Positions 5,708 through 11,463 of a DNA stretch of 11,463 nucleotides are shown here, in pieces. This DNA comes from JAWVZU01 sp033722075 (lineage in GTDB: Bacteria; Pseudomonadota; Gammaproteobacteria; Xanthomonadales; SZUA-38), in assembly GCA_033722075.1 (NCBI GenBank), contig JAWVZU010000122.1, positions 1 through 11,463 of the forward strand, read 5' to 3'. Below the pieces are notes generated by a model. The model made no database searches. It saw only the letters and a list, made by a program, of their open reading frames with translations, and had not been told where the DNA came from. Within the stretch, counting starts at the first letter, position 1. The number at the start of each line of letters is the position of its first letter. The translations under genes were made by a program, and so were the position numbers.

Positions 5708-8572
5708 TCAGTCGAGCGAATAGCTTACCCGACCGTACCAGACCTGACCCGGCAGCGGGTAGGCGGTGCCGTCCCAGCTGTTCAGGTCGCAGGAACGACA
5801 AACCGGCGGATCCTCGTCGAACAGGTTGTCGATACCGAACTGGAAAGCCCAGTTGCCGTCGCCCAGGTCCGAAGGTGCCCAGGTGACCTGGGTATCCACG
5901 TAGGTCGTGGAACCCAGCGTGTTGCCGTCGGCGCCTCTGGAGCACAGTTCGAACAGTCCGAAGTCACCCGTTGCGCCACCGCAAGCCTCGTCGATGGAAC
6001 TGAGGTAGCGGATCGACAGGCGAACATCCCAGTCACCGTAGTACCAGTCGGTGTGGAGCGTCGACTTGGTCTCGATGAATGCCCGCTCGGGCGAACCCAG
6101 TTCGGTTCCTGCCCGCTCGGTAGCGACCGGCCCGTCCGGGCCCTGGGTGATCTCGGTGTAGTCGCCGAGGAACGTGCTGACCCAGTTGAAGCTCAGGCGG
6201 CCCCAGTTGTACTCGGCCGTGTCCATCCGAACCGACAGGTCGAAGCCATCGGTTTCGATTCCGCCGATGTTGGCCAGAATGCCGTCGACCCTCGTGATCG
6301 TGCCGTCCGGTGCCCGGGTGATGGCGTTGCAGAAGATCGGTGCCAGAGTGTTGACACACCCATTGACCAGATCCTGCGCGTTGGGCGCCTGGATGGCGTC
6401 TTCGATCTCGATGTCGTAGTAGTTGGCCTCGATGGTCAGCTGGTCGATCCCGTCCCAGTTGTTGACGGCCGCCACATCCCATGCAAACCCGAGGGTCAGC
6501 GTATCGGAGGTCTCCGGATTGAGGTCCGGGTTGCCGCCGGTGGTCACGCCGATCTGCGGGTTGATGGTGACGAAGTCCGCCGGAACGCCCAGCTGCTGAC
6601 AGTTGGCTGCGACCGACGGATCAGCGTTGGAGCAGGGGTCGTTGATGCTCGAGTCGAAGCGCGAGCCCGTATTGAACAGCTCACCGATGTTCGGTGCCCG
6701 CAGGCCTTCCGAGAAGTTGGCCCGGACCACGAAATTGTCGATGGGCGCCCAGTTGAGACCGACCTTGCCGACCGTGTCGCTGCCGAACAGCTCGTAGTCG
6801 GACCAGCGGAAAGCGGCGCTGAGGTCAAGCCGGTGCGCGCCCTGGACGTCGGCCAGAAGAGGCACCACGACCTCGCCGTAGAGTTCGTCCACGTCGAAGC
6901 TGCCGGCCGTCGGGCTGGCGGGTACGCCGGCCGTCTCGCCGGCCGTCACGACGCTATCCGGGATGAAGAAACCCTCTTCCTCCCGGTACTCGTAACCGAG
7001 TGCCCAGCCGATGTCGCCGGCCTCGAGGCCGCCAAACTCACCGGTGAAGTTGGCCGTGAAATCACGCAGCTCCTGCTCGCTCTCGTCCTTCTGGATGAAG
7101 GTTACGAAATCCAGCATTTCCTGGGTCAGCGATCCCGCGCCGACGATATTGACCGGCACACAGCCGGGAACCGCAGCGCAGTCCTCGGTGGGGCCAAGGC
7201 CCAGGATCAGGTTGCGGGCGTTGAAAGCGCCGCGCTTGCGCTGATTGGCCTGGTTCTGAGCCCAGATTGCCGTCACATCCCAGTTGATGATGCGGCCGCC
7301 GGCGTCGAAGCTGCCGTCCGCGCCCGCGGAGATGTAGAAGGTGTCGACATTCTGGTCGAAGATTCGGGCCCCAGCCTCGATCGGCCGTCGGCCGAAGAAC
7401 ACGATTTCATCCGGGCCGAGGTCCACACCAAACGGGTTGAACGGGTGGTCGGCGGGCCAGAAGAGGCTCTCCATGAAGGCGCCACCGCCACCGGCTGGAC
7501 CGAAGAACAGCGGTTCCGGTGCCGCGCGGCTGGTCGACTCGCGATTGTTGTAGGAGGCGAGCATGCGCAGGGTGGTCGTGTCGGTGATGTCGTACTCGGC
7601 CTTGGCGAAGACACTCGTACGCTGGTTGGGCGTCAGAATGAAGTTGAACGGCTGGTAGTTGAACCGGTCGTCGTTGGTGAAGCCCTTGAAGCCACCGGCG
7701 GTGGGATCGTTCGGGTCGTAGGCCGGAAACTGCGTAGTCGGCGTGATGTTCAAGGTCTGGCCGGTCCGCGGATCGGTGAAGATGAATCGGCCTTCCGGCG
7801 TTCCGGAGCTTGCGCCTGGGAATGGCGCGCCGAAAATGGATTCGCGCGAAATGGCTCGGTCGGCGGCGCCGACATCGCCCTGGTCCGTGTAGCTGATATC
7901 CAGGAATACCCTCGCCACGTCGGAGGATGCACCCCAGGCGACGTCGAATTCGGACGACTCACCGTCGCCGTCGTCATATTCGCTGTAGTAGGCGCTGACC
8001 TTGAACTGGTCGTAGTTGTCCTCGGTGATGATGTTCACCACGCCGCCGATGGCGTCGGTTCCATAAACGGCGGATGCGCCGTCCTGGAGGATCTCAATCG
8101 CCTTGATGGCGTTGGCCGGAATCGTGTTCAGGTCAACGGCGCCGGAAACACCGGAGGCCGAGGAGCCGCGGACCCAGCGGCGACCGTCCACCAGCACCAG
8201 CACACGCTTGGATTGCAGGTAGCGCAGATCGATTTCGGCCGCGCCGGCGCCGATGCCGGCACCGTCAGGCGGAAAACCCAGGTTACCGGACGAGTTGTTG
8301 GTCCGGTTGATGGCCGATCCGGAAATCGGCAGTTTCTGGACAAACTCTGCGAGAGAGACCTGTCCGCTACGTTCCAGGTCGCGCTCGGAGAGCACCTGAA
8401 CGGGGGTGCGCATCTCCAGCGGATCCTGGCGGATTCGGGAACCGGTTACGACGATTTCTTCGATTTCTTCGAGGGTCGTGTCGGTATCGTTATCGCTTTG
8501 CGCGAGGAGTGGACCGCTGGCCAACAGGCTGGAAATCACCGTTGGCAGCAAAAGTCGACGTGGAATGTTCAT
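5708..8572 (-). CDS. TonB-dependent outer-membrane receptor
   Basis: This 954-residue protein should form an outer-membrane beta-barrel that imports a scarce ligand with energy from TonB-ExbBD. The start at 8572 follows a GGAGGT ribosome site (8582-8577). Residues 1-25 are a signal peptide (Arg-Arg, hydrophobic core, 'PLLAQ'). A TonB-box-like 'EEIEEIVVTGS' lies at 35-45. The plug domain spans about 50-185, with 'VLVLVDGRRW' (124-133) and 'ILQDGASAVYGTDAIGGVVNII' split across 161-182. The rest is barrel, ending 'DNLFDEDPP ... VWYGRVSYSLD'. The last residue is Asp rather than the usual aromatic. The ten cysteines fall into five close pairs (465/471, 647/658, 739/748, 864/877, 925/928), likely disulfides in surface loops. 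No siderophore, vitamin or sugar-use genes are adjacent, so the substrate cannot be named; the style fits the peptide/carbohydrate-type receptors of Xanthomonadales and Alteromonadales. It is monocistronic. Confidence 0.95.
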   Translation of the reverse strand: MNIPRRLLLPTVISSLLASGPLLAQSDNDTDTTLEEIEEIVVTGSRIRQDPLEMRTPVQVLSERDLERSGQVSLAEFVQKLPISGSAINRTNNSSGNLGFPPDGAGIGAGAAEIDLRYLQSKRVLVLVDGRRWVRGSSASGVSGAVDLNTIPANAIKAIEILQDGASAVYGTDAIGGVVNIITEDNYDQFKVSAYYSEYDDGDGESSEFDVAWGASSDVARVFLDISYTDQGDVGAADRAISRESIFGAPFPGASSGTPEGRFIFTDPRTGQTLNITPTTQFPAYDPNDPTAGGFKGFTNDDRFNYQPFNFILTPNQRTSVFAKAEYDITDTTTLRMLASYNNRESTSRAAPEPLFFGPAGGGGAFMESLFWPADHPFNPFGVDLGPDEIVFFGRRPIEAGARIFDQNVDTFYISAGADGSFDAGGRIINWDVTAIWAQNQANQRKRGAFNARNLILGLGPTEDCAAVPGCVPVNIVGAGSLTQEMLDFVTFIQKDESEQELRDFTANFTGEFGGLEAGDIGWALGYEYREEEGFFIPDSVVTAGETAGVPASPTAGSFDVDELYGEVVVPLLADVQGAHRLDLSAAFRWSDYELFGSDTVGKVGLNWAPIDNFVVRANFSEGLRAPNIGELFNTGSRFDSSINDPCSNADPSVAANCQQLGVPADFVTINPQIGVTTGGNPDLNPETSDTLTLGFAWDVAAVNNWDGIDQLTIEANYYDIEIEDAIQAPNAQDLVNGCVNTLAPIFCNAITRAPDGTITRVDGILANIGGIETDGFDLSVRMDTAEYNWGRLSFNWVSTFLGDYTEITQGPDGPVATERAGTELGSPERAFIETKSTLHTDWYYGDWDVRLSIRYLSSIDEACGGATGDFGLFELCSRGADGNTLGSTTYVDTQVTWAPSDLGDGNWAFQFGIDNLFDEDPPVCRSCDLNSWDGTAYPLPGQVWYGRVSYSLD

Positions 8573-8816
8573 TTTGACCTCCATTGACAAGCATTCCGGG
8601 GGCGCTGGGAACGGTCGAGTTCGACATTCATCGTGTCAATTCCCACCGTTGGAACCAAGCGCCGCCCCGTTGCGGGAGGATACCAAAGTGCTAACGAATA
8701 ATTAACAAAAATTTGAGAGATTCATGACCAATGGCAGGGCGATTCGGCCAAATCGAGCACCAAATGCAAGTCGTGTCCGGCGCGGCCGCTGCGGCACGGG
8801 CCCGATCACGGCATTA

Positions 8817-8822
8817 TATACT
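8817..8822 (+). promoter_or_regulatory. Possible -10 element for the SLOG-membrane gene
   Basis: TATACT sits in an otherwise GC-rich stretch (ATTATATACT, 8813-8822). Transcription would start near 8829, leaving a leader of about 15 bases with the GGAG ribosome site before the GTG at 8844. No good -35 is visible at 17 bases (GCACGG). If real, it excludes the upstream ATG at 8724. Confidence 0.35.
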
Positions 8823-8843
8823 GCAGCTTCGCGCGGAGATCTG

Positions 8844-10580
8844 GTGTTCCTGCGGATGGCCGAACCTGCGATTCCAAGTGCGCCTCTGACGCTGGCGGTA
8901 ACCGGCCATCGCGACCTGATGGCGGATGAGGTGCCAGATATCGAACGCCTGCTCCGAGAGTTGTTCCTATCCCTGCTGCACCGTTTTCCCGATACGCCGC
9001 TGAGACTTCTGTCGCCGTTGGCCGAGGGCGGTGGCCGGATCGCAGCTCGGGTTGCCCTGGAGTTGGGAGTGGAGCTCGTCGTACCCATCCCGTTCAGTCG
9101 TGAGAACTACGAACGAGACTTCACGGCGCCTGGTTCCCGGGACGAATTTCGCGAACTGTGCGCCCAGGGCACGATTGTCGATGTCTCAGTCTACGGTCGA
9201 GACGAGCGCGCCACCGAAACGGAAGCCGCCGCCCGCTCGCTCGCCTACGCCGAACTCGGCATCTTCATGTGCGAGCACGCGGAATTGCTGATTGCGATAT
9301 GGGACGGAAAGGTCACGGGACTCGTTGGCGGTACCGACCAGGTGGTGGAATATCACCAGTTCGGGCAGATGAGCGCCGCTCCGGCACTGGGTAACCGTCC
9401 TGCGAGGGTTCTGGCGGAAGACGATACGGACCTTGTATTCCACATCGTCTGCTCCCGGGACCGGGAGGGCGGCACACCGGCCGAAGGTTTGACGCCCGGA
9501 TCGCGCCGCTGGCTGATTGCTGATCCCGATCGGATCGAGATTCCGGATATTCCGCCGACTTTCGTGGAGATGGTCGACAACATCGGCACGTTCAATCGGG
9601 ACGTTCGCCTCTTGGCATCCGGAGTCGAGCCCAACTCGGAAATCCTCAAGGGTTGGATCGATGACCTGACCGAACACGGCGGTGTTTACCGCACCGCCCG
9701 GTTCTTTGCGTGTGCCGATCATCTCGCCAACGTTTTCGGGAGCCGTCATCGCCGGGCGCTGATCGGCCTGCATGTCCTGGCGGTCCTGATGGGGCTGGCC
9801 TTCGTGGCCTATGCCGATCTGGACATGGCCCCCATGATCTACCTCTTCCTTGGCTTGTTCGCGGTGGGCTACCTGTTGTACCGGACGGGAAGCCGACGAA
9901 ACTGGCACCGGAAGTTCCTCGATTATCGGGCGCTAGCCGAGGGGCTGAGGGTTCAGTTCTACTGGCGTCTCGCGGGGGTATCCGGAAAAGTCCGCAACGA
10001 TTTTGCCTACGACAATTTCCTTCAGAAACAGGACGTGGGCATGGGTTGGATTCGCAACGTCATCAGCTTTACCGGCTCTCCGGAGGCCGGGGCGAACTCG
10101 CCGCCGGTTGAAGTGGCCATCGACGGTGTCATCGACTGCTGGATCGGCGATCCCGAGCGATCGGGTCAGCTGGGCTATTTTCAGAACAAGGTGCTGTTGC
10201 ACGAACGCCACGTGATTCGAACCGGACGACTGGTCGGACTCTGCCTGTGGCTGGGCATCGCGACCACCGCCGTACTGGCCGTCCTGCAGAGCCGCCTCCC
10301 GGACGTCGCCGTAAATGCGATGGTCGTAGCGATGGGTATCCTGCCCCTGATTGCGGCAGTGCGGGAGGCCTACGCCCACAAGAACGCTGAGCATGAACTG
10401 CTCAAGCAGTACCGGTTCATGTACCGGCTGTTTCGGGAGGCGCGTTTTCGGCTCTCGCGGACCCGGAACCTGGCGGAGAAGCAGACCATCCTGCGGGCCC
10501 TGGGCGAGGCCGCACTCGATGAGCATGCGGAGTGGATCCTGATGCACCGGGAAAGGCCGCTGGAGCCGGGGAAGCTTTGA
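8844..10580 (+). CDS. SLOG-like domain fused to a four-helix SLATT-like membrane module (putative defence/conflict protein)
   Basis: This is a 578-residue protein. The N-terminal half reads as a SLOG-type Rossmannoid nucleotide-binding domain: TGHRDL (20-25), LLSPLAEGGGRIAARVALELG (split across 55-75), VVPIPFSRENYERDF (79-93), LLIAIWDG (148-155) and the glycine motif GGTDQVVEY (162-170). The second half has hydrophobic helices at about 305-324, 329-347, 462-481 and 490-506, arranged as two pairs. After each pair comes a charged amphipathic stretch, 'WHRKFLDYRALAEGLRVQFY' (354-373) and 'AEHELLKQYRFMYRLFREAR' (515-534). SLATT membrane domains are predicted effectors in nucleotide-signalling conflict systems, and this half resembles them. 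Inferred role: nucleotide sensing coupled to membrane disruption, possibly abortive infection; there is no direct proof. The GTG at 8844 has GGAG 5 bases upstream; the ATG at 8856 is the alternative. Its 3' end lies two bases from the convergent VapC gene. No nucleotide synthase or protease partner is seen. Confidence 0.75.
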   Translation: MFLRMAEPAIPSAPLTLAVTGHRDLMADEVPDIERLLRELFLSLLHRFPDTPLRLLSPLAEGGGRIAARVALELGVELVVPIPFSRENYERDFTAPGSRDEFRELCAQGTIVDVSVYGRDERATETEAAARSLAYAELGIFMCEHAELLIAIWDGKVTGLVGGTDQVVEYHQFGQMSAAPALGNRPARVLAEDDTDLVFHIVCSRDREGGTPAEGLTPGSRRWLIADPDRIEIPDIPPTFVEMVDNIGTFNRDVRLLASGVEPNSEILKGWIDDLTEHGGVYRTARFFACADHLANVFGSRHRRALIGLHVLAVLMGLAFVAYADLDMAPMIYLFLGLFAVGYLLYRTGSRRNWHRKFLDYRALAEGLRVQFYWRLAGVSGKVRNDFAYDNFLQKQDVGMGWIRNVISFTGSPEAGANSPPVEVAIDGVIDCWIGDPERSGQLGYFQNKVLLHERHVIRTGRLVGLCLWLGIATTAVLAVLQSRLPDVAVNAMVVAMGILPLIAAVREAYAHKNAEHELLKQYRFMYRLFREARFRLSRTRNLAEKQTILRALGEAALDEHAEWILMHRERPLEPGKL

Positions 10581-10582
10581 GA

Positions 10583-11017
10583 TCAGGAGAGGTCAACATC
10601 CCCGATGTGGATTGCAGATCCGAGATCTTTCGCCTTTTGCAGATAGCGATCGTCCGCCGTCACCAGGACTGCCTGCCTTTCGAGGGCGACTGCATGATAA
10701 AGGGTATCGAACAGATGATGGGCCAGGTCGACGGCAAGGCGGCTTGCGCGCTGGATGATCTCCGGTCCATTCGCGGTTGGAAGATCCAGCGCGGCCAGGA
10801 GGGCTGAGTCCCGCTCGGCTCGCCGAGGCGACTCTCTCGCAAGCACCGCCGCCACCTCCACCAGCCAGTGCACCGGCTGAATGACGCGCAAGTCACCCTC
10901 GACAATAGCCGACATCAACCGGCTGGCACGATCCGTATCCTCCTCGCGCTCAGGGTCATTGAAAAGCCATTTTACGATCACGCTGGCATCCACGACGACC
11001 GTGTCAAGATCAGGCAT
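10583..11017 (-). CDS. vapC: VapC-type PIN-domain toxin ribonuclease
   Basis: This 144-residue PIN-domain protein is the toxin of a type II toxin-antitoxin pair; family members are Mg2+-dependent RNases that cut tRNA or rRNA when freed from antitoxin. In this numbering the acidic residues are D10 (VVVDASVIVKWL), E54 (HWLVEVAAVLAR), D104 (HHLFDTLYHA) and D122/D123 (LVTADDRYL), so the catalytic set looks complete and the toxin is probably active. The ATG at 11017 has GGAG 7 bases upstream. A GTG at 11032 would add five residues and overlap the antitoxin stop (GTGA) but has no ribosome site. The gene follows vapB by 11 bases and is translated from the same mRNA. Its 3' end abuts the SLOG-membrane gene with no terminator between them. 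Confidence 0.9.
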   Translation of the reverse strand: MPDLDTVVVDASVIVKWLFNDPEREEDTDRASRLMSAIVEGDLRVIQPVHWLVEVAAVLARESPRRAERDSALLAALDLPTANGPEIIQRASRLAVDLAHHLFDTLYHAVALERQAVLVTADDRYLQKAKDLGSAIHIGDVDLS

Positions 11018-11028
11018 CGCGGGCTCCG

Positions 11029-11262
11029 TCACGGACGATCGCGCTCACGAGCCTCGCGAATCTGTTGGTCCGTCAGCGTCTTGCGATCCTCTCGCCCCGA
11101 GGTCAATTGACGAAATGCCTCGCGCGCGATTTCCCGGCGCTCGGCCGCATCGACCGCCTCGCGCATAAGGCGGGCAATGATCGCGCTCTTGTTCCTGCCG
11201 GCGAAAGTCCTGTTAAAGGCTTCCTTTACTTCATCGGGCACACTGAAATTCACGGTTGCCAT
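11029..11262 (-). CDS. vapB: VapB-type ribbon-helix-helix antitoxin
   Basis: This is a 77-residue acidic/basic mixed protein. Its N-terminus (MATVNFSVPDEVKEAFNRTF) and following 'NKSAIIARLMREAV' (24-37) are the beta-strand and two helices of a ribbon-helix-helix DNA-binding domain. The charged C-terminal half (about 38-77) would wrap around and inhibit the PIN toxin. The ATG at 11262 is chosen because the domain begins exactly there; upstream in-frame GTG/ATG codons (11310, 11304) would translate through the palindromic operator. The Shine-Dalgarno is poor. Like other VapB antitoxins it should repress its own operon together with VapC, and the palindrome 16 bases upstream is the obvious target. 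Confidence 0.85.
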   Translation of the reverse strand: MATVNFSVPDEVKEAFNRTFAGRNKSAIIARLMREAVDAAERREIAREAFRQLTSGREDRKTLTDQQIREARERDRP

Positions 11263-11277
11263 CTGCGGAAAGGAAAG

Positions 11278-11300
11278 TATTGTTGAATATTTCAACAATA
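11278..11300. promoter_or_regulatory. 23-bp palindromic operator of the vapBC operon
   Basis: TATTGTTGAA (11278-11287), a TAT centre and TTCAACAATA (11291-11300) form a perfect inverted repeat. It lies 16 bases upstream of the vapB ATG in an AT-rich patch inside GC-rich DNA. Its position fits an autoregulatory ribbon-helix-helix operator overlapping the promoter. An RNA hairpin acting as a terminator for the upstream minus-strand gene is a weaker alternative, since no T-run follows. Confidence 0.65.
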
Positions 11301-11340
11301 TCATGCTCACCGCGGCGAAGCGAACCGTTGCCCGACATGC

Positions 11341-11463
11341 TCACCACTCCGGCACCTCCGCCCAGCCCGGGAACTCGCCCAGCTCGACTTTCCAGCCTTG
11401 CTCGGTATCGGGATCCCGCACGACCCGGATATTCGTCAGCGATTTCAGCTTGGCGATAAGTTC
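11341..11463 (-). CDS. 3' end of an unrecognised gene (partial)
   Basis: The minus strand is open from the right edge to a TGA at 11343-11341, giving 40 C-terminal residues: ELIAKLKSLTNIRVVRDPDT, then EQGWKVELGEFPGWAEVPEW. Codon use is GC-rich and gene-like, and the peptide is compositionally normal with several aromatic residues. No family is recognised from so short a tail. The stop lies about 80 bases upstream of the vapB start on the same strand, with the palindrome between, so vapBC is probably a separate unit. It could also be part of the same accessory block. Confidence 0.6.
   Translation of the reverse strand, partial: ELIAKLKSLTNIRVVRDPDTEQGWKVELGEFPGWAEVPEW

Noticed and set aside
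5642..8587. A 981-codon open frame on the plus strand covering the whole TonB-dependent receptor gene
   Set aside because: It is exactly in phase with the receptor codons, so its stops could only come from sense codons TTA, CTA or TCA, which the GC-rich receptor gene never uses. The product is Val/Arg/Asp/Gly-rich with no domain, starts inside the receptor's terminator region and has no ribosome site. The receptor on the minus strand has signal peptide, TonB box, plug and barrel.
8634..8639. TTGACA hexamer on the minus strand upstream of the receptor gene
   Set aside because: It is a perfect -35, but no -10-like hexamer occurs 16-18 bases downstream, so no promoter was called.
8724..8843. 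N-terminal extension of the SLOG-membrane protein from an ATG at 8724
   Set aside because: The extra 40 residues are Arg-rich and unlike a domain or signal peptide; a -10-like element and a GGAG site favour the GTG at 8844.
9186..9908. A 240-codon minus-strand frame inside the SLOG-membrane gene
   Set aside because: It is antisense to a protein with clear motifs and membrane helices, and has no family features of its own.

Overview
The window looks like chromosomal DNA of a GC-rich gammaproteobacterium. The best clues are a very long TonB-dependent receptor with an 'EEIVVTGSRI' N-terminus and a membrane-anchored TolB-like/TPR protein starting 'ELKRRNVFRVA', both abundant in the Xanthomonadales/Wenzhouxiangella/Alteromonadales sphere. 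No rRNA, tRNA or CRISPR array was seen, so the placement is an inference from protein style only.

Layout. 1-2317 (minus) is a two-gene unit: a membrane-tethered Ser/Thr-kinase-like protein with several degenerate catalytic motifs, followed 65 bases later by a TolB-like/TPR membrane protein that runs off the left edge. Just upstream of the kinase, 2370-2506 (minus) is a frameshifted stub of a second TolB-like/TPR gene. 2739-3554 (plus) is an N-formylglutamate-amidohydrolase-family enzyme. 3724-4275 (plus) is a small heat-shock protein (Hsp20) with a sigma32-like promoter. It converges on a class I SAM-dependent methyltransferase (4315-5229, minus) across a strong shared hairpin. About 420 bases (5230-5650) hold no convincing gene but several structured elements: two perfect odd-centred palindromes, a three-copy 9-base-period repeat and a degenerate MITE/REP-like element. 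5708-8572 (minus) is a 954-residue TonB-dependent receptor with a textbook intrinsic terminator.

The right end looks accessory. 8844-10580 (plus) is a 578-residue protein joining a SLOG-like (Rossmannoid nucleotide-binding) N-terminal half to a four-helix membrane half resembling SLATT-type effectors; it is the best candidate for an undescribed conflict or defence protein here. It meets, tail to tail with a two-base gap, a VapBC toxin-antitoxin pair (11262-10583, minus) whose promoter region carries a 23-bp perfect palindrome. The last 123 bases are the 3' end of an unrecognised minus-strand gene.

How the genes may work together. The kinase and TPR protein are probably co-transcribed and act together at the inner membrane. 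Hsp20 acts alone as a stress chaperone. The receptor is a stand-alone uptake gene with no cytoplasmic transport partners in view. The SLOG-membrane protein and VapBC form a small stress/defence neighbourhood.
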